Below, in pieces: positions 52,305 to 61,102 of a stretch of 64,000 nt of DNA (position 1 is the stretch's first letter; each line of letters opens with the position of its first letter). The notes under the pieces are model-generated. The model did no database searches. It was given only the letters and a program-made list of their open reading frames with translations, and was not told the DNA's origin. Both the position numbers and the translations under genes were made by a program. The DNA is from Cetobacterium somerae (lineage in GTDB: Bacteria > Fusobacteriota > Fusobacteriia > Fusobacteriales > Fusobacteriaceae): NCBI RefSeq assembly GCF_022430525.1, contig NZ_CP092519.1:808454-872453 (forward strand), given 5' to 3'.

Positions 52305-53204
52305 ATGAAAAAAATAATCATCGGTCTTTTTACTTTATTTAGTTTAACTTTTTCAAATGAAGTTATTTTAAAAAAAGAGTTAACTTATAATAAATACACT
52401 TTAGAAAATTTTTATAAATATAAAAATACATCTAGAGAGTTTCAATGGGAAAAAATTGAGAATAAAATATCAGCCATAGAGAGATTTAAAAGTAAATATC
52501 CTAAAATAGGAACTTTAAGAAATTTTAAAAATTCAAATGGTAATCCAGCTCAATTAGAAAGTTTTTTAACATCTCCAGAAAGAGATAAATATGGTGTTAG
52601 AAGATATCAAGGTATACCACTATATCAATCGTTAGATAAAAAACCATTAAGATATGGATGGGATGGATCTTTAGTGGGGATTATAGAAGAAAAGGATGGT
52701 TTTGTAAAAATAAAAATAAAGGGTATAGATGGAGAGTGGTGGACACCAAAGAGGTATGTAAAACAGATATTAAATGAACCTACAGATAAATTAATATTTA
52801 TAGATAGGAGAAATCAAAATATAGTTACTTTACAGAACAATAATGATGTTTGGTTAATTAGAAGTATGAATCCAGCTACTACAGGGTTAGATAAGTTACC
52901 TCATAACTATCCAACACCTTTAGGAACTTTTGTTGTTCAAGATAAAAAACCTAGAATGAATTATTTAAAACTAGGAAGTTCATCTGAAATTGCTGGATTT
53001 GCACCATATGCAACTAGATTTTCAGGTGGAGGATATATTCATGGAATACCAGTAGAGCTACCTAGAACAGAGATTATTGAATACTCTCCAACTTTAGGGT
53101 CAACACCTAGATCTAGAATGTGTGTTAGGAACGCTTCATCTCATGCTAAATATGTTTACGAGTGGGTTAAACCCCTTAGAACTATTATTGTTATCATTGA
53201 ATAA
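52305..53204 (+). CDS. Exported YkuD-like L,D-transpeptidase with altered active-site motif
   Basis: A 299-residue protein with a signal peptide (about 1-17) and a C-terminal YkuD-type domain (about 160-299). Seen are NYPTPLGTFVV, GGGYIHGIPV (H246) and the cysteine motif SRMCVR (270-275, C273). The usual motif is S-H-G-C-x-R, so the histidine-glycine pair is replaced by Arg-Met. Such enzymes cross-link peptidoglycan or attach proteins to it. Activity is possible but should not be assumed. AAGGAGAGG precedes the ATG. Last gene of the MATE-gshF run. Confidence 0.75.
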   Translation: MKKIIIGLFTLFSLTFSNEVILKKELTYNKYTLENFYKYKNTSREFQWEKIENKISAIERFKSKYPKIGTLRNFKNSNGNPAQLESFLTSPERDKYGVRRYQGIPLYQSLDKKPLRYGWDGSLVGIIEEKDGFVKIKIKGIDGEWWTPKRYVKQILNEPTDKLIFIDRRNQNIVTLQNNNDVWLIRSMNPATTGLDKLPHNYPTPLGTFVVQDKKPRMNYLKLGSSSEIAGFAPYATRFSGGGYIHGIPVELPRTEIIEYSPTLGSTPRSRMCVRNASSHAKYVYEWVKPLRTIIVIIE

Positions 53205-53242
53205 TTCATAATTTAAATGTGAGATAAGAAAGTTATTAAATA

Positions 53243-53284
53243 AAAAGAGCTTTAAAGTTGACTAAACTCTAAAGCTCTTTTTTA
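53243..53284. terminator. Bidirectional terminator
   Basis: AAAAGAGCTTTA (53243-53254) pairs with TAAAGCTCTTTT (53270-53281) between convergent genes. Confidence 0.8.
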
Positions 53285-53297
53285 TAAATTGATATCT

Positions 53298-54815
53298 TTA
53301 ATTTCTTATATATAATTTTACTAAATCTCTAAAGTGAATTATTACTCGCTTATATAGTGTTAATATTTTTAAATTTTCTAAACTTGTCTCTTTCTCTTGA
53401 AAAGCTACTATCTCTTTTTCTAAAAACGTTATATTTTCTAAAGTATCATCTAATCCATTAGTTTTCTTATCCTCATAAGATTCTCTAATATCATTAAAGA
53501 TAATATTTAAGATTTTATAAAAATTTGTAATTTCTTTTTTTTGATTCTCTTTTGATAAAGTTTTCTTTATTTTTAGTAAATATTTAGCAATGGTTTTCAA
53601 TTCAGATAAAATTTTAATATACCGATATATTTTAAAACTATCTATATTTTTTTCTAAAGTACCTGATTTTAAAATAAAATATTCTGTAATCTCTTTATCT
53701 ATTAGCACTATTTTTTTATAGCTTTCATTCTCTTCATTTTTTGAAAAAATATCTTCAATAATCTTCATAACTTTTACTATCTCTTTGTTAAAGATGTTTA
53801 TCATTGTATTTGATGTTATCTCTAAAAATGTATTTAATTCTGTCTCTGAAATGGATACTTTATCAATCTTACCTTTATAAATATTAGAAAATACTCTTTC
53901 TATCGTTCCAAAAAAAGGTAAAAATATAACAGTATTTATTACATTTACAAAAGTATTTGCCACTGCTGTTTTTATTGCTATTCCACTAGATACTGTTAAA
54001 GTCTCTATAATTTTTACATATACAGGAAATATCAAAATAAAGAATATCGCCAAAATAAATTTTATAAAAAAACAAAGCATAGCTGTTCTTTTAGCTTCAT
54101 AATTACTATTTAAAGCTGATATAATTGGTGTTATTGTTGTTCCTATATTGGCTCCTAACACTAAAGCTAATATTGTTTCTAAGTTTATTAGCCCTTGAAG
54201 ACCTAGTGCTAAAATAATCCCCACTGCTGCAGATGATGATTGAATTATCGCTGTTACAACTGCTCCTATGGCAACAACTTTTATTATATTAAAATATGTG
54301 TCAGCTTTGAAAAGTGTAAAAAGAGCTATAAAGTTAGGATCATTTCTCAGTGGGTTTATAGAGTTACTCATATATTGAAGACCTAAAAGTAGCAACCCAA
54401 ATCCAAAGATAAACTTTCCTTTTGATTTCTTTACTTCTTTATTTGAGAAAAAATAAATTATACTACCCACAGATATTAGAGGTATTGAAAAAGCTGTTAT
54501 TTTAATGCTAAATATCCATCCTGTTACTGTAGTTCCTATATTCGTTCCTAAAATTAATCCTATTGAATCTCTTAAATTTAAAATTCCTGAATTTACCAAG
54601 TTAACAATTAAAACTGATACAACTGAAGAGGACTGAACTATACCTGTTACAATAGCTCCTGTAGCAATAGCCTTATATTTATTTTCAGTTAATCTTTTTA
54701 AATATTCTTTTATATTTTCTCCAAAAACTTTTTGACTTTCCTTTGACACTAATTCTAGTGCATATAAAAATATCCCTAAACTTCCTATGAAATCAATTAA
54801 AATAGCCCAAATCAT
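53298..54815 (-). CDS. Na/Pi cotransporter family protein with PhoU-like tail
   Basis: A 505-residue protein. The membrane domain (about 1-310) has the two repeats typical of NptA/PF02690 proteins: TGIVQSSSVVSVLIVNLVN (about 58-76) and TAIIQSSSAAVGIILALG (about 190-207), each with the QSSS motif. The C-terminal ~190 residues are helical and PhoU-like. It probably imports phosphate with sodium, or moves another anion. The start is ATG 54815, close after GAGGTG. It is downstream of a decayed ZIP gene on the same strand. Confidence 0.85.
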   Translation of the reverse strand: MIWAILIDFIGSLGIFLYALELVSKESQKVFGENIKEYLKRLTENKYKAIATGAIVTGIVQSSSVVSVLIVNLVNSGILNLRDSIGLILGTNIGTTVTGWIFSIKITAFSIPLISVGSIIYFFSNKEVKKSKGKFIFGFGLLLLGLQYMSNSINPLRNDPNFIALFTLFKADTYFNIIKVVAIGAVVTAIIQSSSAAVGIILALGLQGLINLETILALVLGANIGTTITPIISALNSNYEAKRTAMLCFFIKFILAIFFILIFPVYVKIIETLTVSSGIAIKTAVANTFVNVINTVIFLPFFGTIERVFSNIYKGKIDKVSISETELNTFLEITSNTMINIFNKEIVKVMKIIEDIFSKNEENESYKKIVLIDKEITEYFILKSGTLEKNIDSFKIYRYIKILSELKTIAKYLLKIKKTLSKENQKKEITNFYKILNIIFNDIRESYEDKKTNGLDDTLENITFLEKEIVAFQEKETSLENLKILTLYKRVIIHFRDLVKLYIRN

Positions 54816-54829
54816 ACGCACCTCTTCTT

Positions 54830-55027
54830 CTATAATAAACTAATTGCCATAACAATCATTCCACTAATCAACCCATAAATAGACAAATGATGCTCTCCAT
54901 TTTTTTCTCCAGCACCACTAATAAGAGCTTCTTGAGCTTTAGGAAAAATCTCTATAAATGAAACCTAAATCATAACACCAGCAGAAAATCCTAGTGTTAA
55001 AAGAAAGGAAAATAAAATATTATCCAA
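54830..55027 (-). pseudogene. ZIP-family metal transporter remnant
   Basis: Minus-strand translation from TTG 55027 gives LDNILFSFLLTLGFSAGVMI, then a TAG stop, then VSFIEIFPKAQEALISGAG and, after a few residues, IYGLISGMIVMAISLL and a stop. These match the helix LGFSAGVMIYVSFVEIFPKA and the final helix of ZupT/ZIP zinc transporters, but the first helix and most of the middle are gone, and the stop replaces the expected tyrosine. A GGAGGAGG ribosome site survives at about 55033-55040. It is clearly broken. Confidence 0.75.
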
Positions 55028-55210
55028 ATAAAATCCTCCTCCAAAACTTATTTTATAGTAAGTATCTAGTTAAAAGTTTTTCTTGATATAGTTTTTCAAA
55101 TAAAAAATAAAAATCCTTGTAAATAAATCTAAATAAAAAAAGATTATTATCTATTCTAAAGTAATAAATAAAATAAGTATACTTTTAAAATGTATAGCAG
55201 GGAGGGTAAA

Positions 55211-55954
55211 ATGAAAAAAGCGATGGTTATTTTTAAAAATACAAATGATTTAAACTATCTAATAGAAAGTTGTAAATTTTTAAAAGAAAATTATGGTTAT
55301 GTTATAAAACCAGTATATATGGTAAATCCTGCAATTATTGATTTAAGTAAAGATAATTTAAAAGATATAGTTAATAAAGTTGAGGATAAATTTTTTAAAA
55401 ATTTAAACATAAAATTAAGAGAGGAAAATTTAACAGGTGAGTATATATCTTTAATAGATGAAAATAGTAATTCAGTAAAAGAGTTGTTAAAAACTACTGA
55501 TATTATCCTAATCAGTGAAGAACCTGGACTAAATAACTTTATATTAGAAATTTTAAAGAAGCTATATAAACCAATGATTATTTTAAAGGGAAAGAAGTTA
55601 AGCTTTGATAATATTGTGTTAACAAGTGATAATGGAGTAAAGATAAATAAAAGTTTTCATGATTTTTATTTAAATTTTTATAAAGAGGATATAAAAAAAA
55701 TAGATGTGTTAACATGGAATTATACTGAATTAGATCACAGTTTAATTGAGCTAATAGAGAGTAAAAATATAAAAGTTGAACTTTATAAGTATTTTCCAAA
55801 AGAGAATAGTTTAAATGAATTTATTGAAAAAATAGATGGGGAAGATTTATTGATAATGGGAAATTTAAGTAAAAGATTTTTTCTAGAAAAAGTTATGAAT
55901 AAATTAGGAGTCCAAATTTTAGAGAGAGTAAAGACTAATATATTTATAAGTTAG
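55211..55954 (+). CDS. USP-like soluble protein paired with antiporter
   Basis: A 247-residue protein beginning KKAMVIFKNTNDLNYLIESC. It looks like two weakly similar alpha/beta halves, reminiscent of tandem universal stress protein domains (second half from about KLSFDNIVLTSDNGVKINKS, residue 130), but without a clear nucleotide-binding glycine motif. I choose ATG 55211 with GGGAGGG upstream. It is 9 nt before the antiporter gene, so it may regulate that transporter, as USP-like proteins do elsewhere (inference). Confidence 0.55.
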   Translation: MKKAMVIFKNTNDLNYLIESCKFLKENYGYVIKPVYMVNPAIIDLSKDNLKDIVNKVEDKFFKNLNIKLREENLTGEYISLIDENSNSVKELLKTTDIILISEEPGLNNFILEILKKLYKPMIILKGKKLSFDNIVLTSDNGVKINKSFHDFYLNFYKEDIKKIDVLTWNYTELDHSLIELIESKNIKVELYKYFPKENSLNEFIEKIDGEDLLIMGNLSKRFFLEKVMNKLGVQILERVKTNIFIS

Positions 55955-55963
55955 GAGGAAAAT

Positions 55964-57646
55964 ATGATAGGAATTGATGAGACTAATATATTTTATCTAC
56001 TACTTCAGTTATCAATAATCTTTATATTAACAAATTTTGTAAATAGTTTTTTAAAAAAAATTAATCAGCCAACTATAACGGGGGATTTATTGGTAGGTAT
56101 TATTTTAGGACCCACTATATTAGGGTCATTTTTTCCTAAAATATATAACTTTATATTTCCCCGAAATCTTGTTCAAGTAGCTATGTTAGATACATTAGGA
56201 TGGTTTGGACTATTTTTAGTTCTTTTATCAACTGGAATAGAGGTAGATTTTTCAAGTATTTGGAAACAAAGGAAAAATGCTCTAGTTATTTCAACTTTAG
56301 ATATAATAGTACCTATAATATTTTCAATGGCTTTCATATATTTTTTACCAAGTAGGTATTTTGAATTTAGTGATAATAAGTTTATAACCTCATTTTTTAT
56401 CTCAGTTATTATGACTATAAGTGCTTTGCCCATAGCTATTAGAGCTTTAAGAGAAGTTGGAATAATGAAAAGTGATTTGGGATTTTTAATAATATCAGCA
56501 CTAACAATTAACGATATTATAGGTTGGATTATATTTACTCTTTTACTTTCTCTTTTTTCAATGAAATTTTTTGATTGGGAGATAGCTATAAAAATAACTC
56601 TATACACAGGTGTATTTACATTTTTAGCTTTAAATGTAGGGAAAAAAGTTGTAAATTGGCTTTTTTCAAAAGTTGTAAATCAAGATAGTGATGGAGTTCA
56701 AGGAGTATTAGCTGTTTTAATATCAACTGGAGTTGTTTTTGGACTGATAACTTTAGAGATTGGAATTCATACACTTTTTGGTTTTTTTATAGCTGGAATT
56801 GTAGCTGGAGATTCACCAATTTTTACAAAAAGTGCTAGAAATACTGTACATAATTTTGTCTACTCTATATTTGCATCTCTGTTCTTTGTAAATATAGGAC
56901 TTAAGATTAATTTTTTTGAAAGTTTTAATCTGTTTTTAGCTCTCTTTATAACATTTGTAGGTATTATAGGAAGGTATTTAGGAGCATGGATTGGCTCAAC
57001 TTTATCGAAGAATATAAAGTATAGAAATATAATTTCAATAGCTCATACTCCTGGAGGAGAGATGCATATAGTTGTAAGTTTGATAGCTTTAAGCTTTGGG
57101 TTATTAAATAAAGAACTTTTTGTAGCCATAGTTTTTGCAGCAATTTTATCATCTATAATTAATGGTCCTTGGCTAGCAGTTGCATCTAAGCGTTTTAATT
57201 ATTTAGAGAGTTTCGAAGTATTAGTGTATCCAGGTATAAAGTTAGAAGCTCAATATAAAGAGCAAGTAATTAGTAAACTCTTAGATTTATTGAAATTAGA
57301 ATATAGAGAAGTTAATATTTTAGAAAATGTTTTAGATAGAGAGGATATTGTTTGTTCTGGATTACAGAATAGTATAGCTATTCCCAAAGGAAATATGGAG
57401 GATGAAACTAAAACTAAAATAATATATGCACGTTTGGAAAATCCTATAAACTGGAACTCATTAGATGGAAAATTAACTAAAAATATATTTTTAATATTAA
57501 CTTCAAGGGAGGAAGAGGAAAATCAAATTAAAGTTGTAAAAAAAATTACAAATTTTTCTAAAAAATGTGATGAAATAAAAGAGTTAGATGAGTTATCTAC
57601 AGAGAAAAACATTGAGGATTATATAACAAAAATATTATCAGATTAA
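55964..57646 (+). CDS. CPA2-type cation/proton antiporter with degenerate PTS EIIA-like domain
   Basis: A 560-residue protein. Residues about 1-410 form a CPA2 (NapA/KefB-like) antiporter of about 12 spans with STGIEVD (89-95) and the ion-binding Asn-Asp pair in TINDIIGW (about 181-188). Residues about 425-560 resemble a fructose/mannitol-type PTS EIIA domain (REDIVCSGLQNSIAIPKG, then an INWNSLDGKLTKNIFLILT stretch). Where EIIA has the phosphorylated histidine (IAIPHG), this one has lysine (K475). Phosphorylation is therefore unlikely, and the domain may sense or bind instead. AGGAGG precedes the ATG. Confidence 0.8.
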   Translation: MIGIDETNIFYLLLQLSIIFILTNFVNSFLKKINQPTITGDLLVGIILGPTILGSFFPKIYNFIFPRNLVQVAMLDTLGWFGLFLVLLSTGIEVDFSSIWKQRKNALVISTLDIIVPIIFSMAFIYFLPSRYFEFSDNKFITSFFISVIMTISALPIAIRALREVGIMKSDLGFLIISALTINDIIGWIIFTLLLSLFSMKFFDWEIAIKITLYTGVFTFLALNVGKKVVNWLFSKVVNQDSDGVQGVLAVLISTGVVFGLITLEIGIHTLFGFFIAGIVAGDSPIFTKSARNTVHNFVYSIFASLFFVNIGLKINFFESFNLFLALFITFVGIIGRYLGAWIGSTLSKNIKYRNIISIAHTPGGEMHIVVSLIALSFGLLNKELFVAIVFAAILSSIINGPWLAVASKRFNYLESFEVLVYPGIKLEAQYKEQVISKLLDLLKLEYREVNILENVLDREDIVCSGLQNSIAIPKGNMEDETKTKIIYARLENPINWNSLDGKLTKNIFLILTSREEEENQIKVVKKITNFSKKCDEIKELDELSTEKNIEDYITKILSD

Positions 57647-57673
57647 AAAAAGAGGTTATATAACCTCTTTTTC
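57647..57673. terminator. Bidirectional terminator
   Basis: AGAGGTT-ATAT-AACCTCT (57651-57668) with A- and T-runs between convergent genes. Confidence 0.8.
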
Positions 57674-58870
57674 TTTGTTTAAGATACTTTCCATAATAAC
57701 TGCACATGAAGCATCTCCTAAGATGTTAGTAGAAGTTCTCATCATATCCATTATTCTATCAATTCCAAATACCAGTGGAAGAGCTATAACAGGAACCCCA
57801 GCAGCAGCTAAAACAGCAACAACAAGTAGTGATGGACCAGGAACCCCAGCAGTTCCAACAGCCCCAAGAACAGATGTAAGAACTATTGCTACATATTCAC
57901 TTGGTCCAAGATCTACTCCAAACATCTGAGCAAAGAACATTGTTACAAGTCCATAAAGCATAGCATTTCCATTCATATTAACAGTAGCTCCCAAAGGTAA
58001 TATAAATGAAGCAGTTGAGTTTTTTACTCCAAGCTTTTTACAACACTCAGTATTAACTGGCAGTGTAGCCATAGATGAAGCAGTTGAAAATGCTAAAATC
58101 TGTGCAGGAGCAGTTTTCTTAATAAATTTAATTGGTGATATTCCAGTAAACAATTTAACAAATCCTGGTAACATAATAAAATGTATTAAACCAAGAGCTA
58201 AAGAGAATACTAAAAATAATTTTGTAACTAATAAAAGTATATTAATACCAAAAAGCGCAATAGAGTTAGCCATCAGTGCAAAAACACCAAGTGGAGCTAA
58301 AAGAAGAATCTTTTCAATCATTTTTATTAAAGTTTCATTAACTGTTTCTAAAAGATCTATAATTGGTTTTTGTTTTTCATCAGATACTTTAGATAAACAT
58401 AGTCCAAAGAATAGTGAAAAGAAAATAATTTGTAAAATATTTCCTTCGATTAATGATTTAAAAGGATTATCAGGTATTATATTGATAATAGTTCCCCAAA
58501 AATCTAATCCAGAGTTTGCACCTGCATAGGCACCCTCTTTTGCTAACAGTGATGCAGGAACTATAACTCCAACTCCAGGATTGAATATATATCCAGCTCC
58601 AATTCCAATAACAACAGCGATACACGATGTAAATAGATAGTATCCTAAAGTTAAAAGTCCAACTTTTCCAGCAGATTTTGTTTTACCTAAAGATATAGCT
58701 CCAAGAATGATGTTAAAAAATACTAGTGGAACTATAAGCATTGTAATTAATTTTAAAAATATATCTCCTAATGGTGCAAATATAGCTGCCTTATCCTGTA
58801 AAAGAATTCCAGCAATTATACCTAAAAACATAGAAATAATTATAGTTGTACTGTTACTAAGTTTCTTCAT
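57656..58870 (-). CDS. Dicarboxylate/amino acid:cation symporter (DAACS)
   Basis: A 404-residue DAACS transporter. Characteristic stretches are FSTASSMATLPVNTECCKKLG (about 255-275, quoted in part; the serine-rich hairpin) and LPLGATVNMNGNAMLYG (about 283-299; the NMxG motif region). The family moves glutamate, aspartate, serine, cystine or C4-dicarboxylates with Na+ or H+. The NMNGNAM variant does not let me name the substrate. The start at 58870 has a GGAGAAAA ribosome site upstream. Confidence 0.88.
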   Translation of the reverse strand: MKKLSNSTTIIISMFLGIIAGILLQDKAAIFAPLGDIFLKLITMLIVPLVFFNIILGAISLGKTKSAGKVGLLTLGYYLFTSCIAVVIGIGAGYIFNPGVGVIVPASLLAKEGAYAGANSGLDFWGTIINIIPDNPFKSLIEGNILQIIFFSLFFGLCLSKVSDEKQKPIIDLLETVNETLIKMIEKILLLAPLGVFALMANSIALFGINILLLVTKLFLVFSLALGLIHFIMLPGFVKLFTGISPIKFIKKTAPAQILAFSTASSMATLPVNTECCKKLGVKNSTASFILPLGATVNMNGNAMLYGLVTMFFAQMFGVDLGPSEYVAIVLTSVLGAVGTAGVPGPSLLVVAVLAAAGVPVIALPLVFGIDRIMDMMRTSTNILGDASCAVIMESILNKEKEVI

Positions 58871-58984
58871 AAAATTTTTTCTCCTATTTATAAAATTATA
58901 TTGTTAATTTTATCACATTATAAATAAAAAGTAAAATTTTAATTTTAAAAATATTGAAAAAAGTTTTTCAAAAAAATAAGAAGA

Positions 58985-59022
58985 TATTAAAAGCAGTTAG
59001 TTTTAACTAACTGCTTTTAATT
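58985..59022 (-). terminator. Terminator of the purine permease gene
   Basis: TTAAAAGCAGTTAGTT (58987-59002) pairs with AACTAACTGCTTTTAA (59005-59020), with T-rich sequence beyond in the minus direction. Confidence 0.75.
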
Positions 59023-59027
59023 TAGAA

Positions 59028-60359
59028 TTATAAAATTATATTAATGAAAGATAAAATTCCAATAATCCAAAGAGTTTTAGAAATTTTATCATATTCTTTA
59101 CAAGCTACATTAATGATAATGTAAGAAATAAATCCAAAACTTAAACCAATGGCAATACTGTGAGTCATAGGCATAAGAATAATTGTCATAAAAGCTGGAA
59201 TAGCCTCTTTCATATCCTTAAAGTTTAAATATGAAACTTTTCTAAACATAAAAATTCCAACAATAACTAAAGATGGAGCAACAGCAAATACAGGAACACT
59301 TTCAACTAAAGGTGAAACAAAAAGTGAAAGTAAAAATAAGAAACCTGTAACAATTGAAGCTAAACCTGTTCTAGCTCCAGCTGTAATACCAGCAACAGAC
59401 TCACCATAAGTAGTAACTGTACTTGTTCCAAGTAAAGAACCAATCATAGTTGAGATAACATCAGCATAAAGCATTCTTCCAAGACCTTTTTTTCTTTCCT
59501 CTTCATTTCTAAAAGGAATCTCTTTATAGCAAGATAAAAGAACACTTAAAGAGTCAAAAAGATCTATGAACATAAATGAGAATATAGCTCCAAGAAGAGA
59601 TGGTCTTAAAACATTGATAATATTAAGTTTCATTGCAACAGGAGCTATGCTAGGTGGAGATGATAAAATCATACTAGGAAGAGAAACCTCTCCAAAGATT
59701 ACTCCTAACAGTGAAACAATAGCTATACTAATAAGCATTCCACCTCTAACTTTTTTTAAATCAAATATAAACATTAAAAATAATCCCAAAATAGATAATG
59801 CAACAGGTGTTGTAATCTTTCCGAAGGCTACAAGAGTACTAGCATTAGGAATAGCTACACCCATACTTTTTAAACCGATTAAAGATAAGAAAAGTCCAAT
59901 TCCAACAGTAGAAGCTATACCCAAGCTTTTAGGAATAGCACTAATTATTTTTTCTCTTATTCCTCCAAAAGCTAAAACTAAATAGAAAACTCCAGATAGA
60001 AAAACAATTCCAAGAGAGTCTTGCCAACTTAAACCATTTCCCATAACAAGAGTAAAGGTAAAAAAGGCATTTAATCCCATACCCGGTGCAAGAGCGATAG
60101 GAACATTCCCTAAAACTCCCCCTAAAATAGATCCAATAGCTGTAGCTAAACATGTAACAGTAACAAGTGCACCTTTATCCATACCAGTTAATGCAAGAAT
60201 AGTTGGATTAACAAAAATAACATAAGAGATTGTTAAAAATGTTGTAAATCCACCTAGAATCTCTCTTTTTAAGCTACTATCTCTTTCGCTTATTTGAAAA
60301 TAACTATCTATTTTATCATAAGCTCTAGTTTTAACATTTTGATTTAATACTTTTTCCAT
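59028..60359 (-). CDS. AzgA-type purine permease (NCS2)
   Basis: A 443-residue permease of the AzgA branch of the nucleobase:cation symporters, with about 12 spans. ILGGFTTFLTISYVIFVNP (about 35-53), ALAPGMGLNAFFTF (about 87-100) and TSTVTTYGESVAGI (the conserved region near 325) mark it as a guanine/hypoxanthine/adenine importer. I start at ATG 60359 with GGAGGA upstream. The longer frame upstream simply translates the riboswitch. A guanine-type riboswitch at 60382-60448 predicts control by guanine or hypoxanthine. Confidence 0.9.
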   Translation of the reverse strand: MEKVLNQNVKTRAYDKIDSYFQISERDSSLKREILGGFTTFLTISYVIFVNPTILALTGMDKGALVTVTCLATAIGSILGGVLGNVPIALAPGMGLNAFFTFTLVMGNGLSWQDSLGIVFLSGVFYLVLAFGGIREKIISAIPKSLGIASTVGIGLFLSLIGLKSMGVAIPNASTLVAFGKITTPVALSILGLFLMFIFDLKKVRGGMLISIAIVSLLGVIFGEVSLPSMILSSPPSIAPVAMKLNIINVLRPSLLGAIFSFMFIDLFDSLSVLLSCYKEIPFRNEEERKKGLGRMLYADVISTMIGSLLGTSTVTTYGESVAGITAGARTGLASIVTGFLFLLSLFVSPLVESVPVFAVAPSLVIVGIFMFRKVSYLNFKDMKEAIPAFMTIILMPMTHSIAIGLSFGFISYIIINVACKEYDKISKTLWIIGILSFINIIL

Positions 60360-60381
60360 TGTTTTGAATTCCTCCGATTTT

Positions 60382-60448
60382 TTTAGTAGTAGGCAATTTA
60401 CGGCTGCCTGTAGAAACATTTGATCCCTATTATCAACTTTATACTAAA
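60382..60448 (-). promoter_or_regulatory. Guanine-class purine riboswitch
   Basis: The 67-nt RNA on the minus strand folds as the purine aptamer. P1 is UUUAGUA (60442-60448) with UACUAAA (60382-60388). P2 has a 7-nt loop ending GGG. J2/3 is GUUUCUAC (60410-60417). P3 carries loop CCGUAAA (60397-60403). The specificity base opposite the ligand is C (60389), which predicts guanine or hypoxanthine rather than adenine. The ribosome site begins 6 nt after P1 and no terminator intervenes, so control of translation is likely. Confidence 0.88.
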
Positions 60449-60452
60449 CAAT

Positions 60453-60932
60453 CTATTTCCAGAAAGTTCTATGTATCTTAACTATCTCCTCTTGTAAATC
60501 AACATCATTAATTGGACCGATAACTTCGATATTTTTTTGTCCTTTAGCTAAAACTTCTCTACATGGAACGTCAAAGGTAGGATTTTTCTCATGGCTACCA
60601 GTAAGCTCAAGAAGTTGTTTTTCTGTTATTCCAAATACGACTCTTCCAACATTTCCCCAATAGATAGCTCCAGTACACATACAACAAGGTTCAGCAGTTG
60701 TGTAAAGAGTACAATCCCGTAAAAACTCCTTAGAATAAAGTTTAGTAGCTTTTCTCATAACTGTTGTTTCAGCATGACCTGTACAATCTTTTTCAGTAAT
60801 TTCGATATTACCAGATTCTACGATAATATCTCCTTTAGAATCTACTAGAAGTGCTCCAAATGGATTATTTCCACTAGCAACTGCTTCATCTGCAATTTCA
60901 ATACATCTTCGTAAGTAAAGTTTGTGATCCAT
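60453..60932 (-). CDS. Nucleobase deaminase (guanine deaminase-like, CDA fold)
   Basis: A 159-residue zinc deaminase of the cytidine deaminase superfamily. H53 and E55 in TGHAETTVM and the cysteines in EPCCMC (C83, C86) bind zinc and activate water. The length and NNPFGALLVDSKGDIIVE resemble B. subtilis GuaD more than the tRNA deaminase TadA. With a purine permease downstream, guanine to xanthine is the likely reaction, though a related purine or pyrimidine is possible. I start at ATG 60932 with AGGAGGA upstream. Its stop lies 4 nt before the guanine riboswitch. Confidence 0.78.
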   Translation of the reverse strand: MDHKLYLRRCIEIADEAVASGNNPFGALLVDSKGDIIVESGNIEITEKDCTGHAETTVMRKATKLYSKEFLRDCTLYTTAEPCCMCTGAIYWGNVGRVVFGITEKQLLELTGSHEKNPTFDVPCREVLAKGQKNIEVIGPINDVDLQEEIVKIHRTFWK

Positions 60933-60964
60933 AATAAAATTCCTCCTGATAAAAAATAATAAAT

Positions 60965-60992
60965 AAAAAAAGGTAATCCTAGGATTACCTTT
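60965..60992 (-). terminator. Terminator in the deaminase leader
   Basis: AAAGGTAATCC (60982-60992 in the minus direction) pairs with GGATTACCTTT (60969-60979), followed by T residues, between the structured leader and the start codon. Its location implies regulated readthrough. Confidence 0.8.
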
Positions 60993-61096
60993 GCTAACGA
61001 TACACTTCACCCTAGCAAGATGAGCTGTTATAAAACAACCTAATGAGTCTCTTGTGGGCGCCATGTTGCACTAAAGTACAACTTTATTCAATTTAC
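60993..61096 (-). promoter_or_regulatory. Structured leader upstream of the deaminase gene, possible riboswitch of unidentified class
   Basis: The minus-strand RNA from the predicted start near 61096 holds a 7-bp hairpin (61065-61082, loop UUUA), a longer element whose CAAGA/UCUUG arms enclose about 30 nt, and a GCUA/UAGC-closed element just before the terminator. Such a leader plus terminator in front of a purine gene suggests a ligand-sensing RNA. It lacks the GUUUCUAC core of purine riboswitches, and I cannot match it to a class I know. Confidence 0.5.
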
Positions 61097-61102
61097 ACAG
61101 TA

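Noticed and set aside
56173-56607. 144-aa minus-strand ORF
   Set aside because: Antisense to the antiporter gene, with no promoter or ribosome site.
59566-59985. 139-aa plus-strand ORF
   Set aside because: Antisense to the AzgA-type permease. Its hydrophobic pattern mirrors the membrane protein on the other strand.
60993-61096. Second purine riboswitch or T-box upstream of the deaminase
   Set aside because: The GUUUCUAC and CCGUAAA elements and the T-box motif are absent, so the leader is left unclassified.
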